Source: JBCKUK01 sp038924905 (lineage in GTDB: Bacteria > Pseudomonadota > Gammaproteobacteria > Burkholderiales > Methylophilaceae). Taken from it: 64,000 nucleotides of DNA. Positions within the stretch are counted from its first letter, which is position 1. The number at the start of each line of letters is the position of its first letter. The notes beneath the pieces were generated by a model that did no database searches, was not told the origin of the DNA, and saw only the letters and a list, made by a program, of their open reading frames with translations. The DNA lies in contig JBCKUK010000004.1 of assembly GCA_038924905.1 (NCBI GenBank), positions 1 to 64,000 of the forward strand, read 5' to 3'. Made by a program: the position numbers and the translations under genes. Positions 35,586-43,265 of this stretch are shown here, piece by piece.

Positions 35586-37340
35586 TTAGTAAGTATCCTG
35601 AAGATAGCGGTGCTCACGATCGAGATTGTTTACCGCTTGCTCGGCGGCCTCCACGCTCAGCGCCTTTACATCGGCATAGGCGCGCACGAGTGCCGTACGC
35701 ACGTCCTTCGCCATTGCCTTGGCGTCGCCGCAGACATAGAAATAGGCACCACTGTCGAGCCAGTCGACGAGGTCCCGGCGCTGGTTCCAGATGCGGTGCT
35801 GCACATAGAGCTTCTCCGGTGTGTCGCGGGAGAAGGCGACGTCCATGCGCGTGAGCGAGCCATCCTTCAACGCATCCTGCCATTCGAGCTGATAGAGGAA
35901 ATCGTGGGTGAAATGGCGGTCGCCAAAGAACAGCCAGGAGCGGCCGCTCGCGCCAGTGGCACGGCGCTCCTGCACGAAGGCGCGGAACGGAGCGATGCCC
36001 GTGCCCGGCCCCACCATGATGATGTCGCGCTCCGGCGCGGGAAGCGCGAAATGCCGGTTGGGCCGCAACTTCACGCGCAGCCGCTGCCCTTTCTTCAATT
36101 GGTCGGCGACATGGCCGGAAGCGACACCTTTGCGTGCGCGCCCGAAGCTCTGGTAACGCACCGCAGAGATCAGAAGATGCGCCTCCTCCCCCACCTCGCG
36201 GCGCGAGGAAGCGATGGAGTAGGCGCGCAACGCCAGCGGCCGTGTTACCTGCAGCAGCTGGTCGGCAGACAGCGTAATGGGAAAGAACTGGAGAAGATCG
36301 ATGAGCTGCCGGCCCGCGATCCAGGCGCGGGCATCGCCCGATTCGAGCAGAGCCTTTACCTCCTGGTGCTGGTGGCCGGTCGTGGCGGCGTAGCTTTCCA
36401 GGGTCTTGAGTGACAGCGTCGTGACATCCCGGCCCTTCGTCAGCTCGGCGCGCAGCGCAGCGTCGGACGCAAGACCCGCCGCTTTCAGCAGATCGTCCAC
36501 GTAGGCCGCATCGTTCTCCGGGTAGAGCTCAAGTGAATCGCCAGGTTTATAGGGCGGCGCCGCGCCATCGAAGCCGAGCTCGAGATGGATCGTTTCCTTT
36601 TCCGACTGCGATGAATTGAGGTCGATGAACTCGGTGATCTCGGCTTCGACCGGACCGAGATCGGCGGTGCTCGCTGCCTTCGCGCCAAAATCGACCGCGA
36701 TGACGCGGCCGCGGCCGGCTTCCTCGACCGGCGCCAGCGCCTTAAGCGCCGTCTTTATCCAGCGCCCGGCGGGCTCCGCGAAATCTAGATCGCAATCGAC
36801 GCGGTCGACGACGCGCTTGCCGCCGAGCGCTTCAAGTCTTGCGTCCAACGCCTTGCCGATCGCGCAGAACTCGGTATAGGCGGTGTCGCCGAGCGCGAGA
36901 ACGCCGAACAGGGCGCCATCGAGGCGCGGTGCGCCCTCGCCCATGAGTTCACCGTAAGCGCGAATGGCCCGCGCGGGCGGATCACCTTCACCCCAGGTCG
37001 CGGCGATGACGACGAGACGCCGTACCGATGCGAGCGTCGCCACATCGAGATCAGCCATGTCGACGATCGAAGGCTTCAATCCCATCTTGCGCGCCGCCTT
37101 GGCCATGTCCGACACGAGCCGCTCGGAGTTTCCGGATTCGGTGGCGTAGAGGATGGTCAGCGGTTCGGCGGGTTGTGCGCCGACCGCCGGCTGCGGCGCC
37201 GTCGTGGCAGTGTTCATTCCGGCGAGAAATCCCGCAAGCCACGCGCGTTGGGTGGGGCTGGCGGGCCCCACCACGCGGTTGAGGATCTCGATCTCCTCTT
37301 CGGCGAACGGAGCCGTATTCGGGATCGGCGAAGAATTCAT
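35586..37340 (-). CDS. cysJ: sulfite reductase flavoprotein alpha subunit
   Basis: Passes electrons from NADPH through FAD and FMN to CysI. Order of domains: a short N-terminal region, flavodoxin-like FMN domain (ILYATESGNSERLVSDMAKA, about residues 70-210), FAD domain with RAYSIASSRREVGEEAHLLI, and the NADPH-binding domain with IIMVGPGTGIAPFRAFVQER and SWLFFGDRHFTHDFLYQLE, ending HRYLQDTY as in CysJ. Length is 584 aa, normal. It is 45 bp downstream of nfu. Confidence 0.95.
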   Translation of the reverse strand: MNSSPIPNTAPFAEEEIEILNRVVGPASPTQRAWLAGFLAGMNTATTAPQPAVGAQPAEPLTILYATESGNSERLVSDMAKAARKMGLKPSIVDMADLDVATLASVRRLVVIAATWGEGDPPARAIRAYGELMGEGAPRLDGALFGVLALGDTAYTEFCAIGKALDARLEALGGKRVVDRVDCDLDFAEPAGRWIKTALKALAPVEEAGRGRVIAVDFGAKAASTADLGPVEAEITEFIDLNSSQSEKETIHLELGFDGAAPPYKPGDSLELYPENDAAYVDDLLKAAGLASDAALRAELTKGRDVTTLSLKTLESYAATTGHQHQEVKALLESGDARAWIAGRQLIDLLQFFPITLSADQLLQVTRPLALRAYSIASSRREVGEEAHLLISAVRYQSFGRARKGVASGHVADQLKKGQRLRVKLRPNRHFALPAPERDIIMVGPGTGIAPFRAFVQERRATGASGRSWLFFGDRHFTHDFLYQLEWQDALKDGSLTRMDVAFSRDTPEKLYVQHRIWNQRRDLVDWLDSGAYFYVCGDAKAMAKDVRTALVRAYADVKALSVEAAEQAVNNLDREHRYLQDTY

Positions 37341-37385
37341 GTCCGGACGCCAATAGTTTGCTGGGACAGTTGATTTGGCATAGGG

Positions 37386-38012
37386 CTACTCATGGCGCGG
37401 GTAGAACGGCTGCATCCCCGCTGCGTGGTCCGTCGCATCCACGATTTCCTCGATTTCCGGGGCGACCCTTTTAAGCATGACTTCGAATCCCTGCCTCAGC
37501 GTCACCTGAGAGGACGCACATCCCTGGCAGCCGCCGCTCATGGTGATGAAAAGCTTCCCTTGCCGGACCTCCACAATCGAAATCTTCCCGCCGTGGTTAG
37601 CGATTGAACGATTGACCTCCTTGTCCAGGAGTTCCTGAATAGCCGTATTAAGCTCTGCATCGGACCTTCCTTGCGTGCCGGTGTGGACATGCATCTCCAG
37701 GATCGCCGGCACGCCAGTCAGCAGCTGCGTCCGGATGGCCGTCCCGATGGCTGCTTTCAGTCCTGACCACGAGACAATCGGCTCCTTGCAGATGGTCACC
37801 ACGCTCTCGGCAATGAGCACGTTGGCCACGCCGGGGAGGGCGAACAGTCGCTCGCCGAGCGGCGATCCGGCTGCCCGTTCCTTGTTGCCGAAAAAGAAGG
37901 GGCCGCCAGAATGTAAGGTACGGCTCACGATGAACTTGCAAGTGTCGGGGTCGGCGAGCGAAGTCTCCACGCGAATGCTGACCGGCAGATCCACAAGCAG
38001 CGCATCAGACAT
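37386..38012 (-). CDS. Nfu-type Fe-S carrier (Nfu_N plus NifU C-terminal)
   Basis: About 208 aa. The N-terminal half (RVETSLADPDTCKFIVSRTL, LFALPGVANVLIAESVVTIC) is the Nfu_N domain. The C-terminal half carries the cluster-binding CxxC in MSGGCQGCASSQVTLRQGFE. It should bind a bridging [4Fe-4S] and deliver it to targets. The ATG at 38012 overlaps the end of the Mrp gene by 8 bp, so the two are coupled; Nfu and Mrp/HCF101 proteins also act in series in other systems. A second Nfu is at 44823. Confidence 0.88.
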   Translation of the reverse strand: MSDALLVDLPVSIRVETSLADPDTCKFIVSRTLHSGGPFFFGNKERAAGSPLGERLFALPGVANVLIAESVVTICKEPIVSWSGLKAAIGTAIRTQLLTGVPAILEMHVHTGTQGRSDAELNTAIQELLDKEVNRSIANHGGKISIVEVRQGKLFITMSGGCQGCASSQVTLRQGFEVMLKRVAPEIEEIVDATDHAAGMQPFYPRHE

Positions 38013-39258
38013 TTTCAACGCTCTTCGCCGCAGCGCGCACGCCTAAGGCACGCAGGTCGTTAAACGAATATATCCCGCTGTTATGGCCGTCGCTCCAATC
38101 GAACTGGATCGCGTAGTTGCCTATGCTCACGATCTGTCGCGGACTCACATCAGATCGTATCGTCTTTGGATCGAGCAGCTTGCGTCCGCTCATCTCCTCG
38201 ACGCAGAGGGCGCAATGACATGCCAAGCGCAGGTCGCGGACGTCAAAGTCGTCGCGATGACCGTCCTCCCAGAGGATGGATAAGGTACGCGGATCGCGAC
38301 GGAGGAAACCGATAGGGGTGTTCCACGATCCAGCAGGCCGCGCCGCGCCTTCCATCCAGCCAGGCACCCCCTCGTTGCTGTCCCACTTCCACACAAAGGG
38401 CTTCAGCACTGTGACCGCCGCCTGGAGCTGCTCCACGAGCGCCGTGGCGATGGCGGCATACACCTTGGCGCTGGCCGACGTTGGCTGGTCCGCCACGATC
38501 GGACGACCCTCATCACCGCAGGTGACGACATCGGCATCGAGAGGTAAGGCACCCAGGAATGGGACGCCGATCTCCTGGCTCATCCGCTCGCCACCGCCGT
38601 GACGGAAAATATCCGTGCTCTCGCCGCAATGGGGGCAGGTGAAGGTGCGCATGTTCTCGACGATCCCAAGAATCTTGACCTGCACCTTCTCGAACATGCG
38701 CAAGCCTCGGCGGGCGATCTTGAGGCTCACGGCCTGTGGTGTCGTCACGATCACCACGCCCGACAGCGGCATACTCTGTGCCAGCGTCAGTTGGGTGTCG
38801 CCGGTACCGGGCGGGAGGTCGAGGATCAAGTAGTCCAGCGGTCCCCATTGCACGCCGTCGACGAACATTTTCAGGTATTTTCCCACCATCGGCCCGCGCA
38901 AGACGGCCGGTTTGTCGTCTCCGGTGATCATGCCCATCGACACCACCTTCAGGCCGTGCCGCTCCGCCGGGATCATCTTGCCGTCCAGGGTCATCGCTGG
39001 CGGCTCACCGGTTGGAATGCCGAGCATGCCGGGGATACTGGGGCCAAGGATGTCGGCATCTACGAGCCCGACGCGCCCCCCGAGCTGCTGCAGAGCAAGC
39101 GCCAGATTGACGCTCACCGTGGATTTTCCGACGCCGCCCTTGCCGCTGCCGACGGCAATGATATGACGTATCCCCGGCAGCTTGTCGGCATTAACGGCCG
39201 ACTGGGATGACGCGCCAGGCGCGTGATGTTGATCGTGGTTCTGGTCAGTAGTCTGCAT
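38005..39258 (-). CDS. HCF101-like Mrp ATPase with C-terminal DUF971
   Basis: A 417-aa P-loop scaffold. Deviant Walker A is SGKGGVGKSTVSVNLALAL, switch regions VGLVDADILGPSIPGMLG and LDLPPGTGDTQLTLAQ, and the cluster CxxC is FTCPHCGES. After the ATPase (to about residue 290) a DUF971/GBBH-like domain follows (LSILWEDGHRDDFDVRDLRL, IVSIGNYAIQFDWSDGHNSG). Plant HCF101 has this C-terminal domain; unlike HCF101 and most Mrp, the N-terminal MIP18/DUF59 domain is missing here, replaced by a His/Gln-rich tail. A role in [4Fe-4S] delivery, perhaps to CysI downstream, is inferred. The housekeeping paralogue at 53480 is broken. Confidence 0.88.
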   Translation of the reverse strand: MQTTDQNHDQHHAPGASSQSAVNADKLPGIRHIIAVGSGKGGVGKSTVSVNLALALQQLGGRVGLVDADILGPSIPGMLGIPTGEPPAMTLDGKMIPAERHGLKVVSMGMITGDDKPAVLRGPMVGKYLKMFVDGVQWGPLDYLILDLPPGTGDTQLTLAQSMPLSGVVIVTTPQAVSLKIARRGLRMFEKVQVKILGIVENMRTFTCPHCGESTDIFRHGGGERMSQEIGVPFLGALPLDADVVTCGDEGRPIVADQPTSASAKVYAAIATALVEQLQAAVTVLKPFVWKWDSNEGVPGWMEGAARPAGSWNTPIGFLRRDPRTLSILWEDGHRDDFDVRDLRLACHCALCVEEMSGRKLLDPKTIRSDVSPRQIVSIGNYAIQFDWSDGHNSGIYSFNDLRALGVRAAAKSVENV

Positions 39259-39279
39259 GGCTAAGTTCCTTGTATCTTA

Positions 39280-39370
39280 GAATTAACGGGAGGGTAAATT
39301 GCTACGAGCTCTCCCCCCCAGAAGAACAATGAGCCCCCATCCACGCGCTTATTACGCCCTATCATTTTTT
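39280..39370. repeat. left direct repeat flanking fdh
   Basis: About 85 bp (core ATTAACGGG...GGGTAAATTGCT...GAGCTCT...GAAGAAC...CCACGCGCTTAT) recurs in the same orientation at 40646-40733 with small differences. It lies at the 3' side of fdh and touches its last codons. Confidence 0.85.
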
Positions 39371-40561
39371 GAACCGTACCGCTTCCTCCGAGCCACCAGT
39401 AGCGTTGCCGGCGCTGTACGAATGCGCACCTACCCCAGCCAGCTTGCCGCCTTGTACGATAAGGTACTCGTTGCGGATGGGGCGCTGCTCAAAGTGGCAC
39501 TCCAGGATCTCGCGCGTACCAGCGGCATAGCGTGCCTGGGCGGGTAGGCTGGTACCCGAGATGTGGGGTGTCATGCCATGGTGCGGCATCGTCCGCCAGG
39601 GGTGATCCTGCGGCGCCGGTTGCGGGAACCAGACATCGCCGGCGTACCCGGCCAGTTGACCGCTCTCTAGCGCACTCGCAATCGCATCCCGATCGCAAAT
39701 CTTGCCGCGTGCGGTGTTGACGATGTACGCGCCGCGTTTCATCTTGGCGATCAAGTTGGCATTGAAAAGATTCTCCGTTTCCGGATACAGCGGGCAGTTA
39801 ACTGTGACCACGTCGCAGACCTTGACCATCGATTCCACGTTTGGGTGATAGGTCAGGTTCAGTTCTTTCTCCACGCTTTCCGGCAGGCGGTGGCGGTCGG
39901 TGTAATGCAGCTTCACGTCGAAGGGCTTGAGCCGGCGCAGTACCGCTAGGCCAATGCGTCCGGCAGCTACCGTGCCAACTTCCATGCCTTCCACGTCGTA
40001 AGAGCGTGCGACGCAATCGGCAATGTTCCAGCCGCCTTTCACGACCCATTGATAGGATGGAATGTAGTTTCGCACCAACCCCAGGATCATCATGACCACA
40101 TGCTCGGCCACGCTGATGCTGTTGCAGAAAGTGACTTCGGCGACCGTGATGCCCCGGTCCATGGCAGCTTGCAGGTCGGTATGGTCCGAGCCAATGCCGG
40201 CTGTCACGATCATCTTGAGCTTGGGCGCCTTGGCGATGCGTTCTGCCGTCATATACGCTGGCCAGAAGGGCTGGGAAATTACGATCTCGGCATCGTGCAA
40301 CTCGCGATCCAAGACGCTGTCGGCGCCGTCCTTGCTGGAGGTCACGACCAGTTGATGGCCGTTGGACTCCAGGTACTTGCGCAGACCCAGTTCGCCGGAG
40401 ATGCTGCCAAGCAGGGTGCCTGGCTGGAAGTCAATGGCCTTTGGCGAGGGCAGGGTCTGGCCATCGGGGTAACGCTCCAGTTTGGGCAAATCATCCCGCG
40501 CATAAGACTTGGGGTAGCCAGTCACAGGGTCGTCATACAGCACACAAATAACTTTAGCCAT
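39362..40561 (-). CDS. fdh: NAD-dependent formate dehydrogenase
   Basis: Oxidises formate to CO2 and reduces NAD+; D-2-hydroxyacid dehydrogenase fold without metals. It is close to the well-studied Pseudomonas sp. 101 enzyme: VICVLYDDPVTGYPKSYARD, QPFWPAYMTAERIAKAPKL, the NAD motif VGTVAAGRIGLAVLRRL, catalytic Arg region VNTARGKICDRDAIASALES, and the catalytic His with Gln partner in DHPWRTMPHHGMTPHISGTS. Length is 399 aa, normal. It is the only gene of one-carbon metabolism seen and is bracketed by direct repeats, which suggests an insertion into the Fe-S gene run. Confidence 0.95.
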   Translation of the reverse strand: MAKVICVLYDDPVTGYPKSYARDDLPKLERYPDGQTLPSPKAIDFQPGTLLGSISGELGLRKYLESNGHQLVVTSSKDGADSVLDRELHDAEIVISQPFWPAYMTAERIAKAPKLKMIVTAGIGSDHTDLQAAMDRGITVAEVTFCNSISVAEHVVMMILGLVRNYIPSYQWVVKGGWNIADCVARSYDVEGMEVGTVAAGRIGLAVLRRLKPFDVKLHYTDRHRLPESVEKELNLTYHPNVESMVKVCDVVTVNCPLYPETENLFNANLIAKMKRGAYIVNTARGKICDRDAIASALESGQLAGYAGDVWFPQPAPQDHPWRTMPHHGMTPHISGTSLPAQARYAAGTREILECHFEQRPIRNEYLIVQGGKLAGVGAHSYSAGNATGGSEEAVRFKK

Positions 40562-40645
40562 TTCTTTTCCACCTTTTTAAGTTAAAAATCGCAGACATGT
40601 CGGAAAACGCGAGCCGTCAGTCGGCCCGCCGCTTGCTTAATGTCC

Positions 40646-40733
40646 TAAATTAACGGGGGGGGGGTAAATTGCTGCGAGCTCTGCCCCCAGAAGAACCAAT
40701 GAGCCCCAATCCACGCGCTTATACTATCATTTT
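40646..40733. repeat. right direct repeat flanking fdh
   Basis: The same-orientation partner of 39280-39370, located between fdh and the rhodanese gene, including a run of nine or more G. Confidence 0.85.
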
Positions 40734-40755
40734 AGAAAGTCGATGCATATGAAAT

Positions 40756-41079
40756 TCAATAGGTCGGCATCGTGCCGTCGACTTGCTGAGCCCAGGCATG
40801 GACGCCGCCTGTCAGGTTGCTAATTTGGGTAAAACCATGCTGTTCCAAAAACAACGCGACTTGCATGCTGCGCACGCCGTGGTGGCAGATGCAGACAATC
40901 GGCTGCCCCGCGTCCAGTTCGGACAGCTTGTCAGGGATGGTATTCATCGGCATCGCCAACGCGCCGTCAATATGACAGGTCTGAAATTCCCACGGCTCAC
41001 GTACGTCGAGTAATACGGGTTTCTCGCGCGCTGCATTCTCGAGCCATGCGGCCAGTTCTGGTGTAGTCAAGTTTTGCAT
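40756..41079 (-). CDS. single-domain rhodanese
   Basis: A 107-aa sulfurtransferase domain. The active-site loop is VCICHHGVRSMQVALFL, with the Cys of CHHGVR as the persulfide-forming residue. N-terminal LLDVREPWEFQTCHIDGAL is typical. It probably handles sulfane sulfur, which fits the neighbouring lipA and suf genes, but no substrate can be stated. The start at 41079 was chosen by homology; the open frame extends upstream without homology. Confidence 0.9.
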   Translation of the reverse strand: MQNLTTPELAAWLENAAREKPVLLDVREPWEFQTCHIDGALAMPMNTIPDKLSELDAGQPIVCICHHGVRSMQVALFLEQHGFTQISNLTGGVHAWAQQVDGTMPTY

Positions 41080-41185
41080 CGTTAGGCACCCCTTCGCGGG
41101 TAAAGAAAGAGAAAGCCGCTGGCCGGTGCTACACCGACCCAATAGGCTTCTTCCCCCTGGTTTTGGTTTCTGCGCAGAGCACACA

Positions 41186-42154
41186 TCAAAACACCCCTGC
41201 CGCATGCGCCTGTTCGTCGGCATGGTACGAGCTGCGCACCAGCGGGCCCGATGCAGCATGCAGGAAGCCCATCTTGCGGGCTTCTTCCGCATACATCTTG
41301 AACGTGTCCGGGTGCACATAGCGGCGCACCGGCATGTGACCGCCGGACGGCTGCAGGTACTGGCCGATGGTCAACATGTTAACGTCGTGGGCGCGCAGGG
41401 CGCGCAGCACTTGCAGGATTTCCTCATCGGTCTCGCCCAGCCCGACCATGAGGCCGGATTTGGTCGGTATGTTGGGGTGCAGGGCCTTGAAGCGTTGCAA
41501 CAAGTTGAGCGTGTTTTGAAAATCCGCGCCGGGGCGTGCTTCCTTGTATAAACGCGGCACGGTTTCGATGTTGTGGTTCAACACGTCCGGCGGCGCGGTG
41601 CTGAGGATTTCCAGCGCATGGTCCAGGCGGCCACCAAAGTCGGGGGTCAGGATTTCGATATAGGTGTTGGGCGTCAGTGCGCGGATGTGCTGGATGCATT
41701 CGACGAAATGGCCGGCGCCGCCGTCGCGCAAATCGTCGCGATCCACCGAGGTGATGACGACGTAATTGAGTTTCATCAGCGCGATGGTTTGGGCCAGGCG
41801 TTCCGGCTCGTTGACGTCCAGCGGATTCGGACGTCCCGTGCTGACGTTGCAGAACCTGCAGCGCCGCGTGCATTTGTCGCCCATGATCATGAAGGTCGCG
41901 GTGCCTTTGCTCCAGCACTCGCCAATGTTGGGGCAGGAGGCTTCTTCGCACACCGTCACCAGATGGTTGGCGCGCACGATGTCCTTGATCTCACGGAAGC
42001 GGCTCGCGGATGGCGCCAACTTGATGCGGATCCAGTTTGGTTTTGGCAATCTTTCGGCGGGATCGATCTCGTCGCGTTTGGTCTTGAGGGCACCTCTTTG
42101 CTTGTCTTGCGGATGCTTAGTCGCGGCTGTCAACGGCGTGGTTTCGGTTGTCAT
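41186..42154 (-). CDS. lipA: lipoyl synthase
   Basis: Radical-SAM enzyme that inserts two sulfurs into octanoyl groups on lipoyl domains. The auxiliary cluster motif is CEEASCPNIGECWSKG and the SAM cluster motif CTRRCRFCNVSTGRP; the C-terminal RSSYHADEQ provides the Ser ligand. Length from the ATG at 42154 is 322 aa. The auxiliary cluster is consumed in each turnover and in E. coli is rebuilt by NfuA, so the nearby bolA, nfu and grx4 genes make a sensible setting. lipB is absent from the window. A 32-bp copy of its 5' end lies at 32065-32096. Confidence 0.95.
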   Translation of the reverse strand: MTTETTPLTAATKHPQDKQRGALKTKRDEIDPAERLPKPNWIRIKLAPSASRFREIKDIVRANHLVTVCEEASCPNIGECWSKGTATFMIMGDKCTRRCRFCNVSTGRPNPLDVNEPERLAQTIALMKLNYVVITSVDRDDLRDGGAGHFVECIQHIRALTPNTYIEILTPDFGGRLDHALEILSTAPPDVLNHNIETVPRLYKEARPGADFQNTLNLLQRFKALHPNIPTKSGLMVGLGETDEEILQVLRALRAHDVNMLTIGQYLQPSGGHMPVRRYVHPDTFKMYAEEARKMGFLHAASGPLVRSSYHADEQAHAAGVF

Positions 42155-42173
42155 GGCGTCCTGAGTAAGCAAG

Positions 42174-42740
42174 TTATGCCGCACGCGCCAAAGTAAGAAA
42201 TTCCATGCGCAGCGCCAGATTGGGTAGAAGTTCGCCGAGCATGGCTGACGTTATGGTTTCCTCTCCCTGGGTGCGAATGCCGCGGCTTTCCATGCACGTG
42301 TGCCGGCAGCGAATGACGACGCCAGCCGCTTTCGGTTGCAGATGCGTCATCAAGGCGTTGGCAATTTGAATCGTGAGCCGTTCCTGCACCTGCAGCCGCC
42401 TGGAAAAGCAATCGACTAGGCGTGTCAGCTTTGACAGTCCCACTATTTTTCCGTCGGGAACATAGCCGATCGTGGCCTGACCAAAGAAAGGCGCCAGGTG
42501 GTGCTCGCAATGGCTATATACAGGGATGCCTCGTACCACGATGAGTTCGTTGTACTCCTGCGCCCCATCTTCGAACGCTTTTAGACATTCAGCCGGGTCT
42601 TGGGTATATCCGGCAGTCCAGTGCTTCCAGGCCTTTGCAATGCGGGACGGTGTTTCTACAAGGCCGGCTCTATCGGGATCCTCCCCCAAACTGACCAAAA
42701 GCCTGCGCCAGTCCTGCTCGGTAAATTGTGGTTCTGACAT
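42174..42740 (-). CDS. folE: GTP cyclohydrolase I
   Basis: Makes dihydroneopterin triphosphate from GTP for folate. Motifs: SHCEHHLAPFFGQATIGYVP with the zinc ligands, KIVGLSKLTRLVDCFSRRLQ, QERLTIQIANALM, and VIRCRHTCMESRGIRTQ with the second zinc Cys. Length is 188 aa from the ATG at 42740, which has AGAGGAAA upstream; a longer open frame without homology precedes it. It lies 19 bp before lipA and is probably co-transcribed. Why folE should travel with Fe-S genes is not clear. Confidence 0.93.
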   Translation of the reverse strand: MSEPQFTEQDWRRLLVSLGEDPDRAGLVETPSRIAKAWKHWTAGYTQDPAECLKAFEDGAQEYNELIVVRGIPVYSHCEHHLAPFFGQATIGYVPDGKIVGLSKLTRLVDCFSRRLQVQERLTIQIANALMTHLQPKAAGVVIRCRHTCMESRGIRTQGEETITSAMLGELLPNLALRMEFLTLARAA

Positions 42741-42894
42741 CTGTGCATTTCCTCTCTGGGTTGACCCCGGTAAAAGGGGGTTTTCGATCACTATCAGCGT
42801 GACCTTTTGATTCACACGATTCTTTAGCCTTATCGAGCCCGTTGCCGGTCCTGCTCTGACCCCATCAGCCATTAGAAACAGACCGAGGAATGAG

Positions 42895-43218
42895 CTATTT
42901 AGATGGGCCCTGCTGAATGGTCGATGCATGCCCGGCTTCTTCCAGGGTCATGGCGATGATGTTCAGTGCGTGCACGCGCGCGGGTATCCAGTCGGACACG
43001 GCGTCATAGACCAGCCGATGCCTGGCGATGTGCTGCAATCCCTTGAACCTGGCGCCGATCACCCGGACTCGAAAATGCCCGGCACCACCCGCGGCGCCGG
43101 CGTGGCCGACGTGCAAATGGCTCTCGTCCTCAACCTGGATCACGGCCTCGGGAAATGCCTGCAAAAAGCGTTCCAGCAATGCATCGTGCGTGGGTTTCAT
43201 GGCGTTTTTTTCCTGCAT
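42895..43218 (-). CDS. bolA: BolA family protein
   Basis: A 107-aa BolA-type protein. It has the family core VEDESHLHVGHAGAAGGAGH (with the His ligand region) and FRVRVIGARFKGLQHIARHR followed by LVYDAVSDW and VHALNI. BolA proteins form [2Fe-2S] heterodimers with CGFS glutaredoxins and help load late Fe-S targets. A CGFS glutaredoxin is encoded 2.3 kb upstream on the same strand. Start at 43218 (GAGG site) or 43200. Confidence 0.9.
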   Translation of the reverse strand: MQEKNAMKPTHDALLERFLQAFPEAVIQVEDESHLHVGHAGAAGGAGHFRVRVIGARFKGLQHIARHRLVYDAVSDWIPARVHALNIIAMTLEEAGHASTIQQGPSK

Positions 43219-43265
43219 GTTTTCCTCGATATTTCGGCCCACCAGACTTGGTGTCTGGCGAGACC

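Noticed and set aside
39362..40561. Phosphoglycerate or other 2-hydroxyacid dehydrogenase
   Set aside because: The FDH-specific N-terminal region and the HPWRTMP...GMTPHISGT segment match formate dehydrogenase.
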